From an uncultured Cellvibrio sp. (lineage in GTDB: Bacteria; Pseudomonadota; Gammaproteobacteria; Pseudomonadales; Cellvibrionaceae): a stretch of DNA of 8,809 nucleotides. A program made the position numbers and the translations under genes. This document shows positions 1-7,471 of the stretch, piece by piece; position 1 is the first letter of the stretch; every line of letters begins with the position of its first letter. The notes beneath the pieces are model-generated. The model saw nothing but the letters and a program-made list of their open reading frames with translations, did no database searches and was not told the origin of the DNA. The stretch is from assembly GCA_946482385.1 (NCBI GenBank), contig CAMLRI010000057.1, positions 1-8,809 on the forward strand, written 5' to 3'.

Positions 1-1
1 G

Positions 2-277
2 GATTTCCGCGAGCTGACCCAGGCATTGGTCGAAGGCAATTGCCGCCTGGTGTTGATTGGCCGCGATGCACCGCTGATTGCCCAGGCAGTCGGCAACCAG
101 GTGCCAGTGCGTTTTGCCAACAATTTACCGCAAGCGGTGCAGCAGGCATTGGCTTTGGCACAAGCTGGCGATGCGGTTTTGTTATCGCCGGCTTGCGCCA
201 GCTTCGATATGTTTAAAAACTACGAAGACCGCGGCGAGCAATTCTGCGCGGCGGTACAGGAGCTGGTGTCGCCATGA
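2..277 (+). CDS. murD: MurD, UDP-N-acetylmuramoyl-L-alanine--D-glutamate ligase (3' end only)
   Basis: This is the C-terminal 91 residues of MurD, cut by the left edge of the window; the open frame already runs at base 2. MurD is the cytoplasmic ATP-dependent ligase that adds D-glutamate to UDP-MurNAc-L-Ala in peptidoglycan precursor synthesis. The visible part is the C-terminal ligase domain: it contains [14 protein letters not shown] and, near the end, the MurD hallmark [19 protein letters not shown], which matches the E. coli form ([19 protein letters not shown]) as I recall it. The stop TGA (275-277) overlaps the ftsW start as ATGA, implying translational coupling. The TTG at 26 is an internal Leu codon, not a start. 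The N-terminal and central ATP-binding domains lie outside the window. Confidence 0.95.
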   Translation, partial: DFRELTQALVEGNCRLVLIGRDAPLIAQAVGNQVPVRFANNLPQAVQQALALAQAGDAVLLSPACASFDMFKNYEDRGEQFCAAVQELVSP

Positions 278-1473
278 GCCTATCCGCCACGCCCAACCAT
301 CAACTGCCCTTGAGCCTGCGCGTCGACTGGACGCTGCTGTGCCTGTGGCTGGCGCTGATGTCCATTGGTTTGGTGATGGTGGTCTCTGCCTCAGTATCTT
401 TTGCTGCGGTTACCTATGACGACGCCTGGTTTTTTGCCAAGCGCCACGCGGTGTATATGGTCATGGGTATGGTGCTGGCGGTGTTTGTGGCCTGCATTCC
501 CATGAGCGTGTGGCAGGCCTATGCCGGCCCCTTCCTGTTGCTCACTTTATTTTTGCTGGTGGTGGTGTTAATTCCCGGCATTGGCAAGCGCGTGAATGGC
601 AGCCAGCGCTGGATTAGCCTGGGCATTATTTCCATTCAAATTTCCGAAATTGCCAAGTTTTGTGCCGTGGTATTTTTTGCCAGCTTTTTTGCCCGCCGCT
701 ACCAGGAGTTGCATTTTGGCTGGCAGGGTTTTTTAAAGCCGCTGTTGGTAGTAGGTGTGTTTGTTGGCCTACTGCTGCTGGAGCCGGATTTCGGCAGCTC
801 GGTGGTGCTCTGCGCTACGGTGTTTGCCATGATGTTTATTGCCGGTGTGCGCATTTGGCACTTTTTGCTGTTGATCGTGATTGGTGTAGTCGGCTTGGGT
901 GCAGTAGCTATTTTTTCGCCCTACCGCATGCAGCGCCTGATCACCTTTTTGGATCCCTGGGCCGACCAATTCAACACCGGCTATCAATTAACCCAATCGC
1001 TGATTGGTTTTGGCCGCGGCGAATGGTTGGGTTTGGGATTGGGCAATAGCTTGCAGAAATTGTTCTTTTTACCCGAGGCACACACAGATTTTATTTTTGC
1101 CATCATCGCCGAAGAATTTGGTCTGCTGGGTGCCATCGTTATAGTCGCCCTGTTTGTCGCCCTGATTGCGCGCATTCTGCGTATCGCCCGGGAAAATCTC
1201 GCCGCAGGAAAAATGTTTCCGGCGCTGGCTGCTTTTGGTGTGGGCATACTTTTTTCCTTCCAGGTATTTATCAATATTGGTGTGTCATCCGGCCTCTTGC
1301 CCACCAAGGGTTTAACCTTGCCTTTTATTAGTTACGGTGGCAGCAGCTTATTAATATGTTGCGTGCTTATGGCATTTGTTATGCGCATCCATTGGGAATC
1401 GGCACAGCCAGGCGCAGCGCCTGTGGCGGAGCCAAAACCCCAGCGCCGCCGCTTGCAGGAGGCTGCCGCATGA
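274..1473 (+). CDS. ftsW: FtsW, SEDS-family septal peptidoglycan glycosyltransferase
   Basis: Polytopic inner-membrane protein of 399 residues (E. coli about 414). SEDS proteins polymerise lipid II into glycan strands; FtsW does so at the septum with its partner transpeptidase FtsI (PBP3). About ten hydrophobic segments are visible, roughly at residues 20-44, 58-79, 84-103, 118-140, 153-169, 176-192, 195-214, 273-300, 316-338 and 351-371. Family motifs: [13 protein letters not shown] (105-117), EPDFGSS (170-176), [11 protein letters not shown] (267-277), whose Asp272 matches the essential SEDS aspartate, and [19 protein letters not shown] (340-358). The position usually written QPSE reads QISE (122-125). 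The C-terminal tail is Arg-rich and cytoplasmic. The ATG overlaps the murD stop and has AGGAG at 258-262. FtsW is preferred over RodA because of the division-cluster context. Confidence 0.97.
   Translation: MSLSATPNHQLPLSLRVDWTLLCLWLALMSIGLVMVVSASVSFAAVTYDDAWFFAKRHAVYMVMGMVLAVFVACIPMSVWQAYAGPFLLLTLFLLVVVLIPGIGKRVNGSQRWISLGIISIQISEIAKFCAVVFFASFFARRYQELHFGWQGFLKPLLVVGVFVGLLLLEPDFGSSVVLCATVFAMMFIAGVRIWHFLLLIVIGVVGLGAVAIFSPYRMQRLITFLDPWADQFNTGYQLTQSLIGFGRGEWLGLGLGNSLQKLFFLPEAHTDFIFAIIAEEFGLLGAIVIVALFVALIARILRIARENLAAGKMFPALAAFGVGILFSFQVFINIGVSSGLLPTKGLTLPFISYGGSSLLICCVLMAFVMRIHWESAQPGAAPVAEPKPQRRRLQEAAA
1457..1462 (+). promoter_or_regulatory. Ribosome binding site for murG (AGGAGG)
   Basis: A perfect AGGAGG lies 7 bases before the ATG at 1470. 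It decides the murG start: the open frame reaches back to an ATG at 1356, but that would add 38 residues unlike the family and lie entirely over the ftsW 3' end, whereas the 1470 start gives the expected MurG N-terminus [16 protein letters not shown]. Confidence 0.85.
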
Positions 1474-2561
1474 AAACCCTGAGCGTATTAATTATGGCGG
1501 GCGGTACCGGTGGCCATGTGTTTCCGGCTCTGGCGGTAGCGGAAGAGTTGCGCGCGCGCGGTGCCCTGGTGCAGTGGTTGGGCACCGCCAAGGGCATTGA
1601 AAATACTCTGGTGCCCAAGGCCAATATCCCGCTCAATTTAATTGCCGTGGAAGGTGTGCGCGGTCGCGGCTGGTTGGGTTTGCTAAAGGCGCCATTTTTA
1701 ATTGTTGCGGCGGTTATCCAAGCGCTGCGCATTATCCGCAACACCCAGGCCGATGTGGTTTTGGGTTTTGGCGGTTTTGCCTCTGGTCCCGGCGGCGTGG
1801 CAGCGCGCTTGCTGGGCAAGCCTTTGGTAATCCACGAACAAAATGCTGTGGCCGGCACTACCAATCGCCTCTTGTCGTCTCTTGCACAGCGCGTGCTCTG
1901 CGCGTTCGATGGCGCCTTCCGCAATCGCGCTGCCAAGCGCGCCAAGGTGGTGGGTAATCCGGTGCGCCACAGCATTTATCAATTGCCGGCAGTTGCCGAT
2001 CGCTATGAAGCTCGCGCGCAACAACCACTGCATCTTTTGGTGTTGGGCGGCAGCCTGGGCGCCAAGGCAATTAATGAATTAGTGCCCGCCAGTATTGCCC
2101 GTTTGGCACCAGGGCAGCGCCCGCAGATTTGGCACCAGGCGGGCAAAGCGCACAGCGATGCAACCGCTGCGCTCTACCAGGAATATTCGCTGACGGCGCG
2201 GGTAGAACCTTTTATTGACGATATGGCCGCCGCTTACGCCTGGGCGGATTTGGTGATCTGTCGCGCCGGTGCTTTAACCGTGTCGGAATTAATGGCGGCC
2301 GGTGTGGCTGCTGCGCTGATTCCTTTGCCCAGTGCCATAGACGATCACCAAACCTGGAACGCCCATATTCTCGCCAGTGCCAACGCCGGTGTGGCGCTGG
2401 TGCAACAAACATTAACGGCAGCCGATTTGGCTGCGCTTTTATCAACTCAATTGGCAGACCGCGCCACCCTGTTGGGTATGGCGCAGCGCGCGCGGAATTT
2501 GGCCCATGCCAATTCCGCAGCCTTGGTGGCCGATGCCTGTGTGGAGGTGGCCCATGGATAA
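1470..2561 (+). CDS. murG: MurG, lipid II synthase (UDP-GlcNAc transferase)
   Basis: Peripheral inner-membrane GT-B glycosyltransferase of 363 residues (E. coli 355) that transfers GlcNAc from UDP-GlcNAc to lipid I, giving lipid II, the substrate of FtsW. The N-domain has the first glycine loop [10 protein letters not shown] (11-20), the second loop [11 protein letters not shown] (99-109), HEQN (122-125) and GNPVR (162-166). The C-domain has the third glycine loop GGSLGA (193-198), [11 protein letters not shown] (264-274), whose Glu273 corresponds to the UDP-GlcNAc-binding Glu, and DDHQTWNA (291-298), whose Gln294 and Asn297 match donor-binding residues. A hydrophobic patch at about 70-85 is the likely membrane-association site. 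Ser288 sits where a His is usual. The start overlaps the ftsW stop by 4 bp (ATGA) and is fixed by AGGAGG at 1457-1462. Confidence 0.97.
   Translation: MKTLSVLIMAGGTGGHVFPALAVAEELRARGALVQWLGTAKGIENTLVPKANIPLNLIAVEGVRGRGWLGLLKAPFLIVAAVIQALRIIRNTQADVVLGFGGFASGPGGVAARLLGKPLVIHEQNAVAGTTNRLLSSLAQRVLCAFDGAFRNRAAKRAKVVGNPVRHSIYQLPAVADRYEARAQQPLHLLVLGGSLGAKAINELVPASIARLAPGQRPQIWHQAGKAHSDATAALYQEYSLTARVEPFIDDMAAAYAWADLVICRAGALTVSELMAAGVAAALIPLPSAIDDHQTWNAHILASANAGVALVQQTLTAADLAALLSTQLADRATLLGMAQRARNLAHANSAALVADACVEVAHG
2543..2547 (+). promoter_or_regulatory. Ribosome binding site for murC (GGAGG)
   Basis: GGAGG lies 6 bases before the ATG at 2554 and selects it over an earlier in-frame ATG at 2506, which would add 16 Trp/Pro-rich residues read from inside murG. 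The next in-frame ATG (2590) has no comparable site. Confidence 0.8.
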
Positions 2562-3978
2562 ATCCATTGGCACATACGAAGTACCAGAAATGCGCCGTAT
2601 TCGTCGCATCCATTTTATTGGAATTGGCGGCGCCGGCATGAGCGGCATTGCCGAAGTGCTGTTAAACCAGGGCTATGAAATTTCCGGCTCCGATATCAAA
2701 GCCTCCAGCGTAACCGAGCGTTTGGTAAAAAAAGGTGCGCAGGTTTTTATTGGCCATCACGCCGATAATGTGCGCGGCGCCGATGTAGTGGTTAACTCCA
2801 GTGCGGTAAACAATAACAACCCGGAAGTGATAGGCGCGCGCGAGCTGCGTATCCCTGTGGTGCGCCGCGCAGAAATGCTCGGTGAATTAATGCGCTATCG
2901 CCACGGTATTGCGGTGGCGGGCACCCACGGCAAAACCACTACTACCAGTTTGTTGGCGTCCATTCTTGCGGCGGCAAAACTCGACCCTACTTTTATTATT
3001 GGCGGTTTGGTTAACAGCACCGGCACCAATGCGCAATTAGGTGGCAGCCGCTACCTGGTGGCCGAGGCCGACGAAAGCGATGCGTCGTTTTTGCATCTGC
3101 AGCCCATGGTGGCGATTGTTACCAATATCGACGCCGACCACATGGAAACCTACGGCGGCGATTTTTCCAAACTGAAAAAAACCTTCGTTGAGTTTTTGCA
3201 CAACCTGCCGTTTTACGGTTTGGCTGTGCTCTGCGGTGAAGACCCGGTAATCCGCGACATTATTCCCGAAGTGGCGCGCCCGATTTTGACTTACGGTTTT
3301 GGCGAACACTGCGATTTCCGCGCAGTGAATATCCGCCAGGACAAAATGTCCTCCGAATTCGATGTGCTGCGCCCTGGCCATAGCGAGCCGCTGCATATTC
3401 GCATCAATATTCCCGGTATCCACAATGTGCTCAATGCCACAGCGGTCATTGCGGTGGCTACCGACGAAGGTATTAGCGATCAAGCTATCCAGGCGGGCCT
3501 GGCTAATTTCCAGGGTGTTGGTCGCCGCTTCCAGGTGTATGGCAATTTCCCGGTGGGCGAGGGCGATGCCATGTTGGTGGACGATTACGGCCATCACCCG
3601 CGCGAAGTGGCTGCGGTAATTAAAGCTGTGCGCGATGGTTGGCCAGAGCGCCGCCTGGTCATGATTTACCAACCGCACCGCTACACCCGCACCCGCGATC
3701 TCTACGAAGATTTTGTGGAAGTCTTATCCACGGCCGATGCCCTGGTATTGCTGGAAGTCTACAGCGCAGGTGAAGAGCCAATTCCCGGCGCCGATAGCCG
3801 CCACCTGTGCCGCAGCATTCGCGCGCGCGGTGTTATCGAACCCATTTTTGTCGAAACAGTGGATGCTGTGCCCGACATTATTAAAGACATAGTGCGCGCT
3901 GGTGACATAGTCATCACCCAGGGCGCCGGCAATGTGGGAGTTCTGTCTCCCGAACTTGCCAAACGCCAATTGAAGTAG
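2554..3978 (+). CDS. murC: MurC, UDP-N-acetylmuramate--L-alanine ligase
   Basis: Cytoplasmic Mur ligase of 474 residues (family about 460-490) that joins L-Ala to UDP-MurNAc using ATP, the first step of the stem peptide. Domain 1, the UDP-MurNAc-binding Rossmann fold, carries [12 protein letters not shown] (23-34). The central ATPase domain has the P-loop [11 protein letters not shown] (122-132), EADESDASF (171-179), NIDADHM (191-197) and GIHNVLNA (288-295). The C-terminal domain carries GRRFQ (323-327), [10 protein letters not shown] (343-352) and QPHRYTRT (373-380). HHPREV and QPHRYTRT distinguish MurC from MurD, MurE and MurF. The start overlaps the murG stop by 8 bp (ATGGATAA), so the two are probably translationally coupled. 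The reading frame is intact with all key motifs present. Confidence 0.97.
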   Translation: MDKSIGTYEVPEMRRIRRIHFIGIGGAGMSGIAEVLLNQGYEISGSDIKASSVTERLVKKGAQVFIGHHADNVRGADVVVNSSAVNNNNPEVIGARELRIPVVRRAEMLGELMRYRHGIAVAGTHGKTTTTSLLASILAAAKLDPTFIIGGLVNSTGTNAQLGGSRYLVAEADESDASFLHLQPMVAIVTNIDADHMETYGGDFSKLKKTFVEFLHNLPFYGLAVLCGEDPVIRDIIPEVARPILTYGFGEHCDFRAVNIRQDKMSSEFDVLRPGHSEPLHIRINIPGIHNVLNATAVIAVATDEGISDQAIQAGLANFQGVGRRFQVYGNFPVGEGDAMLVDDYGHHPREVAAVIKAVRDGWPERRLVMIYQPHRYTRTRDLYEDFVEVLSTADALVLLEVYSAGEEPIPGADSRHLCRSIRARGVIEPIFVETVDAVPDIIKDIVRAGDIVITQGAGNVGVLSPELAKRQLK

Positions 3979-3992
3979 AGGTAATTCTGGTT

Positions 3993-4976
3993 ATGCAAGC
4001 GGTAACACTGCCTGTTGATGAACAACTGAAAAAACAACTGGGGCGCGTGGGTGTGCTCTATGGCGGGCTGTCGTCCGAGCGCGACATTTCCCTGCAAAGT
4101 GGCGCGGCGGTTATTGCCGCCCTGCAAGACTTGGGCATAGAACACGTTGCCATTGATGTGGGCGATAACATTGTTGCCGACATCCAGGCAGCCAATATAG
4201 ACCGCGCTTTTTTAATTTTGCACGGCCCCGGCGGCGAAGATGGCCGTATCCAGGCACTGTTGGAGTTTTTACATATCCCCTACACCGGTAGTGATGTGCA
4301 GGCCTCGGCCCTGGCGATGGATAAATTGCGCACCAAATTATTGTGGTGTGGCTTGCAGGCGCGCGGGTTGGTTAACTTGCCTACACCGGAATTCGCGGTG
4401 CTCAATCGCCAAACCGATTTTGCCGCTGTGCTGGCCCAACTGGGTGGCGAAGTCATGGTAAAGCCGGCCAACGAAGGTTCCAGTATTGGTATGTCGCGGG
4501 TAAAAAGCGCTGCCGAATTGCAGGCGGCGTTTAATAAAGCGGCGCAATACCAGGGCAGTGTGTTGGTGGAGCGCTTGATTGTCGGCGCGGAATACACAGT
4601 GGCCATTGTCGACGGTGAAGCCCTGCCGCCCATCAAACTGGAAACTGACCACAGCTTTTACGACTTTGATGCCAAATACATAGCGGAAGACACCCGCTAT
4701 ATCTGCCCCTGTGGTTTGTCGGCGGAAAAAGAGCAGGAATTAAAACGCCTGGCGCTCGATGCTTTTAATGCCTTGGGTTGCCGCGGCTGGGGGCGGGTCG
4801 ATGTGATGGCCGATGCGCAGCAGAATTTTTATCTGCTGGAAGTGAATACTGCGCCGGGTATGACCAGCCACAGCCTGGTGCCCATGGCGGCCAAGGCGGT
4901 GGGTTTAAGTTTTGCCGAATTGGTGGCAACTATTTTGCGCGCCAGCCTGGCCGGCGCTGCGGCGTCAGGTAATTAA
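3993..4976 (+). CDS. ddlB: D-alanine--D-alanine ligase (DdlB)
   Basis: Cytoplasmic ATP-grasp enzyme of 327 residues (E. coli DdlB 306) that condenses two D-Ala molecules into the dipeptide later added by MurF. Visible motifs: GGLSSERDISLQSG (24-37) with Glu29 as the likely first D-Ala-site residue, LHGPGGEDGRIQ (76-87), KPANEGSSIGMSRV (157-170) with Ser164, FYDFDAKY (222-229) with Lys228 and Tyr229, RGWGRVDVM (264-272) with Arg268 and Asp270, and LLEVNTAPGMTSHS (281-294) with Glu283 and Asn285 as magnesium ligands. Tyr229 suggests a D-Ala-D-Ala rather than a D-Ala-D-Lac enzyme. About 14 residues precede the usual N-terminus. It begins 14 bp after the murC stop; AGAGGT at 3977-3982 overlaps that stop and serves as ribosome binding site. 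The ddlB symbol rests on cluster position. Confidence 0.96.
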   Translation: MQAVTLPVDEQLKKQLGRVGVLYGGLSSERDISLQSGAAVIAALQDLGIEHVAIDVGDNIVADIQAANIDRAFLILHGPGGEDGRIQALLEFLHIPYTGSDVQASALAMDKLRTKLLWCGLQARGLVNLPTPEFAVLNRQTDFAAVLAQLGGEVMVKPANEGSSIGMSRVKSAAELQAAFNKAAQYQGSVLVERLIVGAEYTVAIVDGEALPPIKLETDHSFYDFDAKYIAEDTRYICPCGLSAEKEQELKRLALDAFNALGCRGWGRVDVMADAQQNFYLLEVNTAPGMTSHSLVPMAAKAVGLSFAELVATILRASLAGAAASGN

Positions 4977-4979
4977 TCC

Positions 4980-6092
4980 ATGCGCGAGCGCGGCCTGATA
5001 AGGGGTGATGATGCAGCTGCTAATGGCGGCGGCTTTGCGCGCATTGAACCCAGTATCGGTGCATCACTGGATATTCTCGACGAAGCGCCAGTGGAGTCTC
5101 GCCCGCTGCGGCGCGCCCAGCGCGAGCGCGCACCCAGTGCAGATACAGCGCTGGGCAGCGAACCGCGCGATGTGTTGTTGGAAGCGCCCAGCCCAAGGCG
5201 CGCGCGTGTGGAAAATGAGCGGCCAGCTCGCGCGGCGCGGCGTGAACAGGGTTATGCCCGTGTTACCCCGCAGGGCGAGCGAATAGTAAAACGCGCAGCG
5301 CCCTTGGCCCTTGGCCAGTATTGGGCCTGGTTTAACCCGCGCTGGCTGTTGGTGTTAGTGGCCATGCTGTTAGCGGTTGCTGCCTACTGGGCCTATGAGC
5401 CGCTGCAACGATTGTTGGAGCGGCCTTTTAAAAGTGTGGTGGTTGAAGGTGAATTTCACTTTATTACCAAGGCGCGCGCCACTGAGCTGATCAGCAATGA
5501 AATCGACAGCAAATTTTTGCAGCTGGATCTGATGCGCCTGAAACGCGCCCTTACCGACGATCCCTGGGTGGACTCGGTAAGCTTGCAGCGCCGCTGGCCA
5601 GATACCCTGGTGGTAAAAATTGCTGAACAAAAACCCATTGCGCGCTGGGGTGATGGCTTTCTTAATCAGCGCGGACAAATTATCCGTGTTAAAGAAACTG
5701 ACCGTTTGCAGGGGCTTCCCTGGCTGCAAGGCAGCGAGGGCGATGCAGTAGAAATACTGCAGCAATATCAGGATTTAACCCAGCTGTTGCGCGCGCGCGG
5801 CCTGGATGTGATTGCACTTAAGTGCGATAACAAAAAATCTTGGCGTTTAACGTTAAAAAATGCTGTAGAAATCGCAATTGGACGCGATCAAGTGATGGAA
5901 AAAATGCGCCGATTTGTTACTGTATACGACACTCACTTACACAGTGTTTGGGCCGATATTGTGGCGATCGATGTGCGTTACGCCAATGGCTTGGCAGTGC
6001 GCTGGGTTGAAGGGTCAGAATCGGCAAAAAAATATCTGCGCCCGGTGCAGGCAACCACCAGCCCTGGTTCAGCGCCAACCCAGATACTGTGA
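4980..6092 (+). CDS. ftsQ: FtsQ, divisome assembly protein with long N-terminal extension
   Basis: Bitopic inner-membrane protein that, in the family, forms a complex with FtsB and FtsL linking early and late divisome components. One membrane segment lies at about 121-138. The POTRA domain follows (about 149-215, beginning FKSVVVEGEFHF), then the FtsQ beta domain with RRWPDTLVVKIAEQKPIARW (204-223) and, near the end, DIVAIDVRYANGLAVRW. At 370 residues it is far longer than E. coli FtsQ (276). Most of the excess is a cytoplasmic tail of about 118 residues, rich in Arg (20 in the first 105), Glu/Asp and Ala, with no predicted fold. The ATG is 3 bp after the ddlB stop with only a weak AGG at 4967-4969. 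No other in-frame ATG precedes the membrane segment, so a shorter protein would need a GTG or TTG start. Confidence 0.93.
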   Translation: MRERGLIRGDDAAANGGGFARIEPSIGASLDILDEAPVESRPLRRAQRERAPSADTALGSEPRDVLLEAPSPRRARVENERPARAARREQGYARVTPQGERIVKRAAPLALGQYWAWFNPRWLLVLVAMLLAVAAYWAYEPLQRLLERPFKSVVVEGEFHFITKARATELISNEIDSKFLQLDLMRLKRALTDDPWVDSVSLQRRWPDTLVVKIAEQKPIARWGDGFLNQRGQIIRVKETDRLQGLPWLQGSEGDAVEILQQYQDLTQLLRARGLDVIALKCDNKKSWRLTLKNAVEIAIGRDQVMEKMRRFVTVYDTHLHSVWADIVAIDVRYANGLAVRWVEGSESAKKYLRPVQATTSPGSAPTQIL

Positions 6093-6176
6093 TGTAAGAC
6101 GTGCTTTAAATAGCAAACGTGTAAAAAATTAACCAAACAAAAAAACCACCTGAGTCGGATGGACGAGGTTTAGCTA
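6093..6176 (+). other. ftsQ-ftsA spacer with ftsA ribosome binding site
   Basis: This 84-base AT-rich gap is the longest inside the cluster, where the preceding genes overlap or lie within 14 bp. GAGG at 6165-6168 lies 8 bases before the ftsA ATG and is its ribosome binding site. A-rich runs occupy about 6123-6145. The gap is a plausible place for an internal promoter, as promoters for ftsA and ftsZ inside the cluster are known in E. coli, but I cannot point to a convincing -35/-10 pair and see no terminator hairpin. Confidence 0.5.
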
Positions 6177-7415
6177 ATGGCAAATGCGAGTGACAACAAA
6201 ATGATAGTCGGCCTGGATATAGGCACATCCAAGGTGGTGGCTATCGTTGGTGCCATTACCCCCGAAGGGCAGCTGGAAATCGTCGGTATAGGCTCGCATC
6301 GCTCCAACGGTTTGAAAAAGGGCGTGGTGGTTAATATTGAATCAACAGTGCTGTCGATCCAGCGCGCCATTGAAGAAGCGGAATTGATGGCGGGTTGCCA
6401 GATCCACTCGGTGTACGCGGGTATTGCCGGTAGCCACATTCGCAGCCTCAACTCCCACGGCATAGTGGCGATTCGCGACCGCGAAGTTTTTCCCCAGGAT
6501 CTGGAGCGGGTTATTGATGCCGCACAGGCGGTGGCCATACCGGCCGACCAGAAAATCCTGCACATTTTGCCGCAAGAATTTTTGATCGACGACCAGGATG
6601 GTGTGAAAGAACCCCTGGGCATGTCGGGTGTGCGCCTGGAAGCCAAGGTGCATTTGGTCACCTGCGCCGTGAATGCGGCGCAAAACATCGAAAAGTGTAT
6701 CCGCCGCTGCGGCCTGGAAGTGGAAGACATCATTCTGGAACAGTTGGCATCCAGCTACTCGGTGCTCACCGATGATGAAAAAGAGTTGGGTGTGTGCGTG
6801 GTGGATATTGGCGGCGGCACTACCGACATCGCCATTTTTAAAGACGGTGCTATTCGCCATACCGGGGTTATCCCCATCGCCGGCGATCAGGTGACTAACG
6901 ACATCGCCATGGCATTGCGCACACCTACGCCCAATGCCGAAGAAATCAAAATCAAATACGCCTGTGCCCTGGCCAAACTGACCAGCCCGGACGAAACCAT
7001 CAAGGTGCCCAGTGTTGGCGATCGCCAACCGCGCGACCTGTCGCGTCAGGCGCTGGCGGAGGTAGTGGAGCCGCGCTACGACGAACTTTTTACCCTGGTG
7101 CAGGCCGAGTTGCGCCGCAGTGGTTACGAAGATTTGATTGCCGCCGGCATAGTGCTGACCGGTGGCACTTCCAAAATGGAAGGGGTTATTGAGCTGGCCG
7201 AAGAGATTTTCCATATGCCGGTGCGCCTGGGGGCGCCGCAGCATGTGCGCGGCTTATCCGACATAGTCAACAACCCGATTTACTCCACAGGGGTTGGCTT
7301 GTTGATATATGCCATGAAGCAGCATCAGGAGCGCGGTTACAGCAATGCGGGTACGCGCGATGCATCTGGATCGCTGTTAAGCAAAATTAAAAAAATGTTC
7401 CAAAGCAATTTTTAA
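6177..7415 (+). CDS. ftsA: FtsA, actin-like membrane tether of the Z ring
   Basis: Cytoplasmic actin/HSP70-fold ATPase of 412 residues (E. coli 420) that anchors FtsZ filaments to the inner membrane and recruits later division proteins. The phosphate-1 motif is GLDIGTSKVVAIVG (12-25), phosphate-2 is VVDIGGGTTDIAIF (208-221), and the adenosine motif is IVLTGGTSKMEG (325-336). The FtsA-specific 1C subdomain lies at roughly 85-165. The last 14 residues, SLLSKIKKMFQSNF, form the amphipathic membrane-targeting helix with hydrophobic Leu/Ile/Met/Phe and basic Lys faces. Presence of the 1C domain in place of actin's 1B, and the neighbouring ftsZ, separate it from MreB or DnaK. The start has GAGG 8 bases upstream. 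The frame is intact and no key motif is missing. Confidence 0.97.
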   Translation: MANASDNKMIVGLDIGTSKVVAIVGAITPEGQLEIVGIGSHRSNGLKKGVVVNIESTVLSIQRAIEEAELMAGCQIHSVYAGIAGSHIRSLNSHGIVAIRDREVFPQDLERVIDAAQAVAIPADQKILHILPQEFLIDDQDGVKEPLGMSGVRLEAKVHLVTCAVNAAQNIEKCIRRCGLEVEDIILEQLASSYSVLTDDEKELGVCVVDIGGGTTDIAIFKDGAIRHTGVIPIAGDQVTNDIAMALRTPTPNAEEIKIKYACALAKLTSPDETIKVPSVGDRQPRDLSRQALAEVVEPRYDELFTLVQAELRRSGYEDLIAAGIVLTGGTSKMEGVIELAEEIFHMPVRLGAPQHVRGLSDIVNNPIYSTGVGLLIYAMKQHQERGYSNAGTRDASGSLLSKIKKMFQSNF

Positions 7416-7450
7416 ATCATTGTTGGTTTTACTTTTTACGTTAATGAGTC

Positions 7451-7464
7451 AAGGAAAAAAGGGG
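7451..7464 (+). promoter_or_regulatory. Double Shine-Dalgarno region before ftsZ
   Basis: Two purine-rich sites lie before ftsZ: AAGGA at 7451-7455 and AAGGGG at 7459-7464. The second is 7 bases from the ATG at 7472 and best supports it. The first is 10 bases from an in-frame GTG at 7466 and could support a start two codons earlier. The 56-base ftsA-ftsZ gap is otherwise T-rich with no clear hairpin. Confidence 0.65.
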
Positions 7465-7471
7465 TGTGGCC

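Noticed and set aside
555..562. GCTGGTGG, identical to the E. coli Chi site
   Set aside because: A single octamer inside ftsW encoding ordinary codons; Chi sequences differ among bacteria and the organism is not E. coli.
1356..1469. Upstream in-frame ATG extending MurG by 38 residues
   Set aside because: The extension lies over the ftsW 3' end, has no family similarity, and the ATG at 1470 has a perfect AGGAGG at proper spacing.
1548..1561. Alternating CG tract TTGCGCGCGCGCGG, repeated exactly at 5787-5800 in ftsQ
   Set aside because: Both copies encode Leu-Arg-Ala-Arg-Gly with CGC/GCG codons, and shorter CG tracts are scattered through the window, so codon preference explains them better than a dispersed repeat or Z-DNA signal.
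5301..5314. Tandem 7-bp duplication CCCTTGG CCCTTGG in ftsQ
   Set aside because: Only two short copies, in-frame coding sequence (Ala-Pro-Leu-Ala-Leu-Gly) continues normally, and no frameshift results.
6342..7244. Long open frame of 300 codons on the minus strand opposite ftsA
   Set aside because: It lies wholly inside the well-supported ftsA gene, its product resembles no family I know, and long antisense frames arise from the codon bias of the real gene. The same applies to the minus-strand frames at 7657-8481 (opposite ftsZ) and 3037-3678 (opposite murC).
7420..7446. TTGTTG and TTAATG as a possible sigma70 promoter before ftsZ
   Set aside because: Spacing is only 15 bases and both boxes match the consensus poorly, so a promoter cannot be supported from sequence alone.
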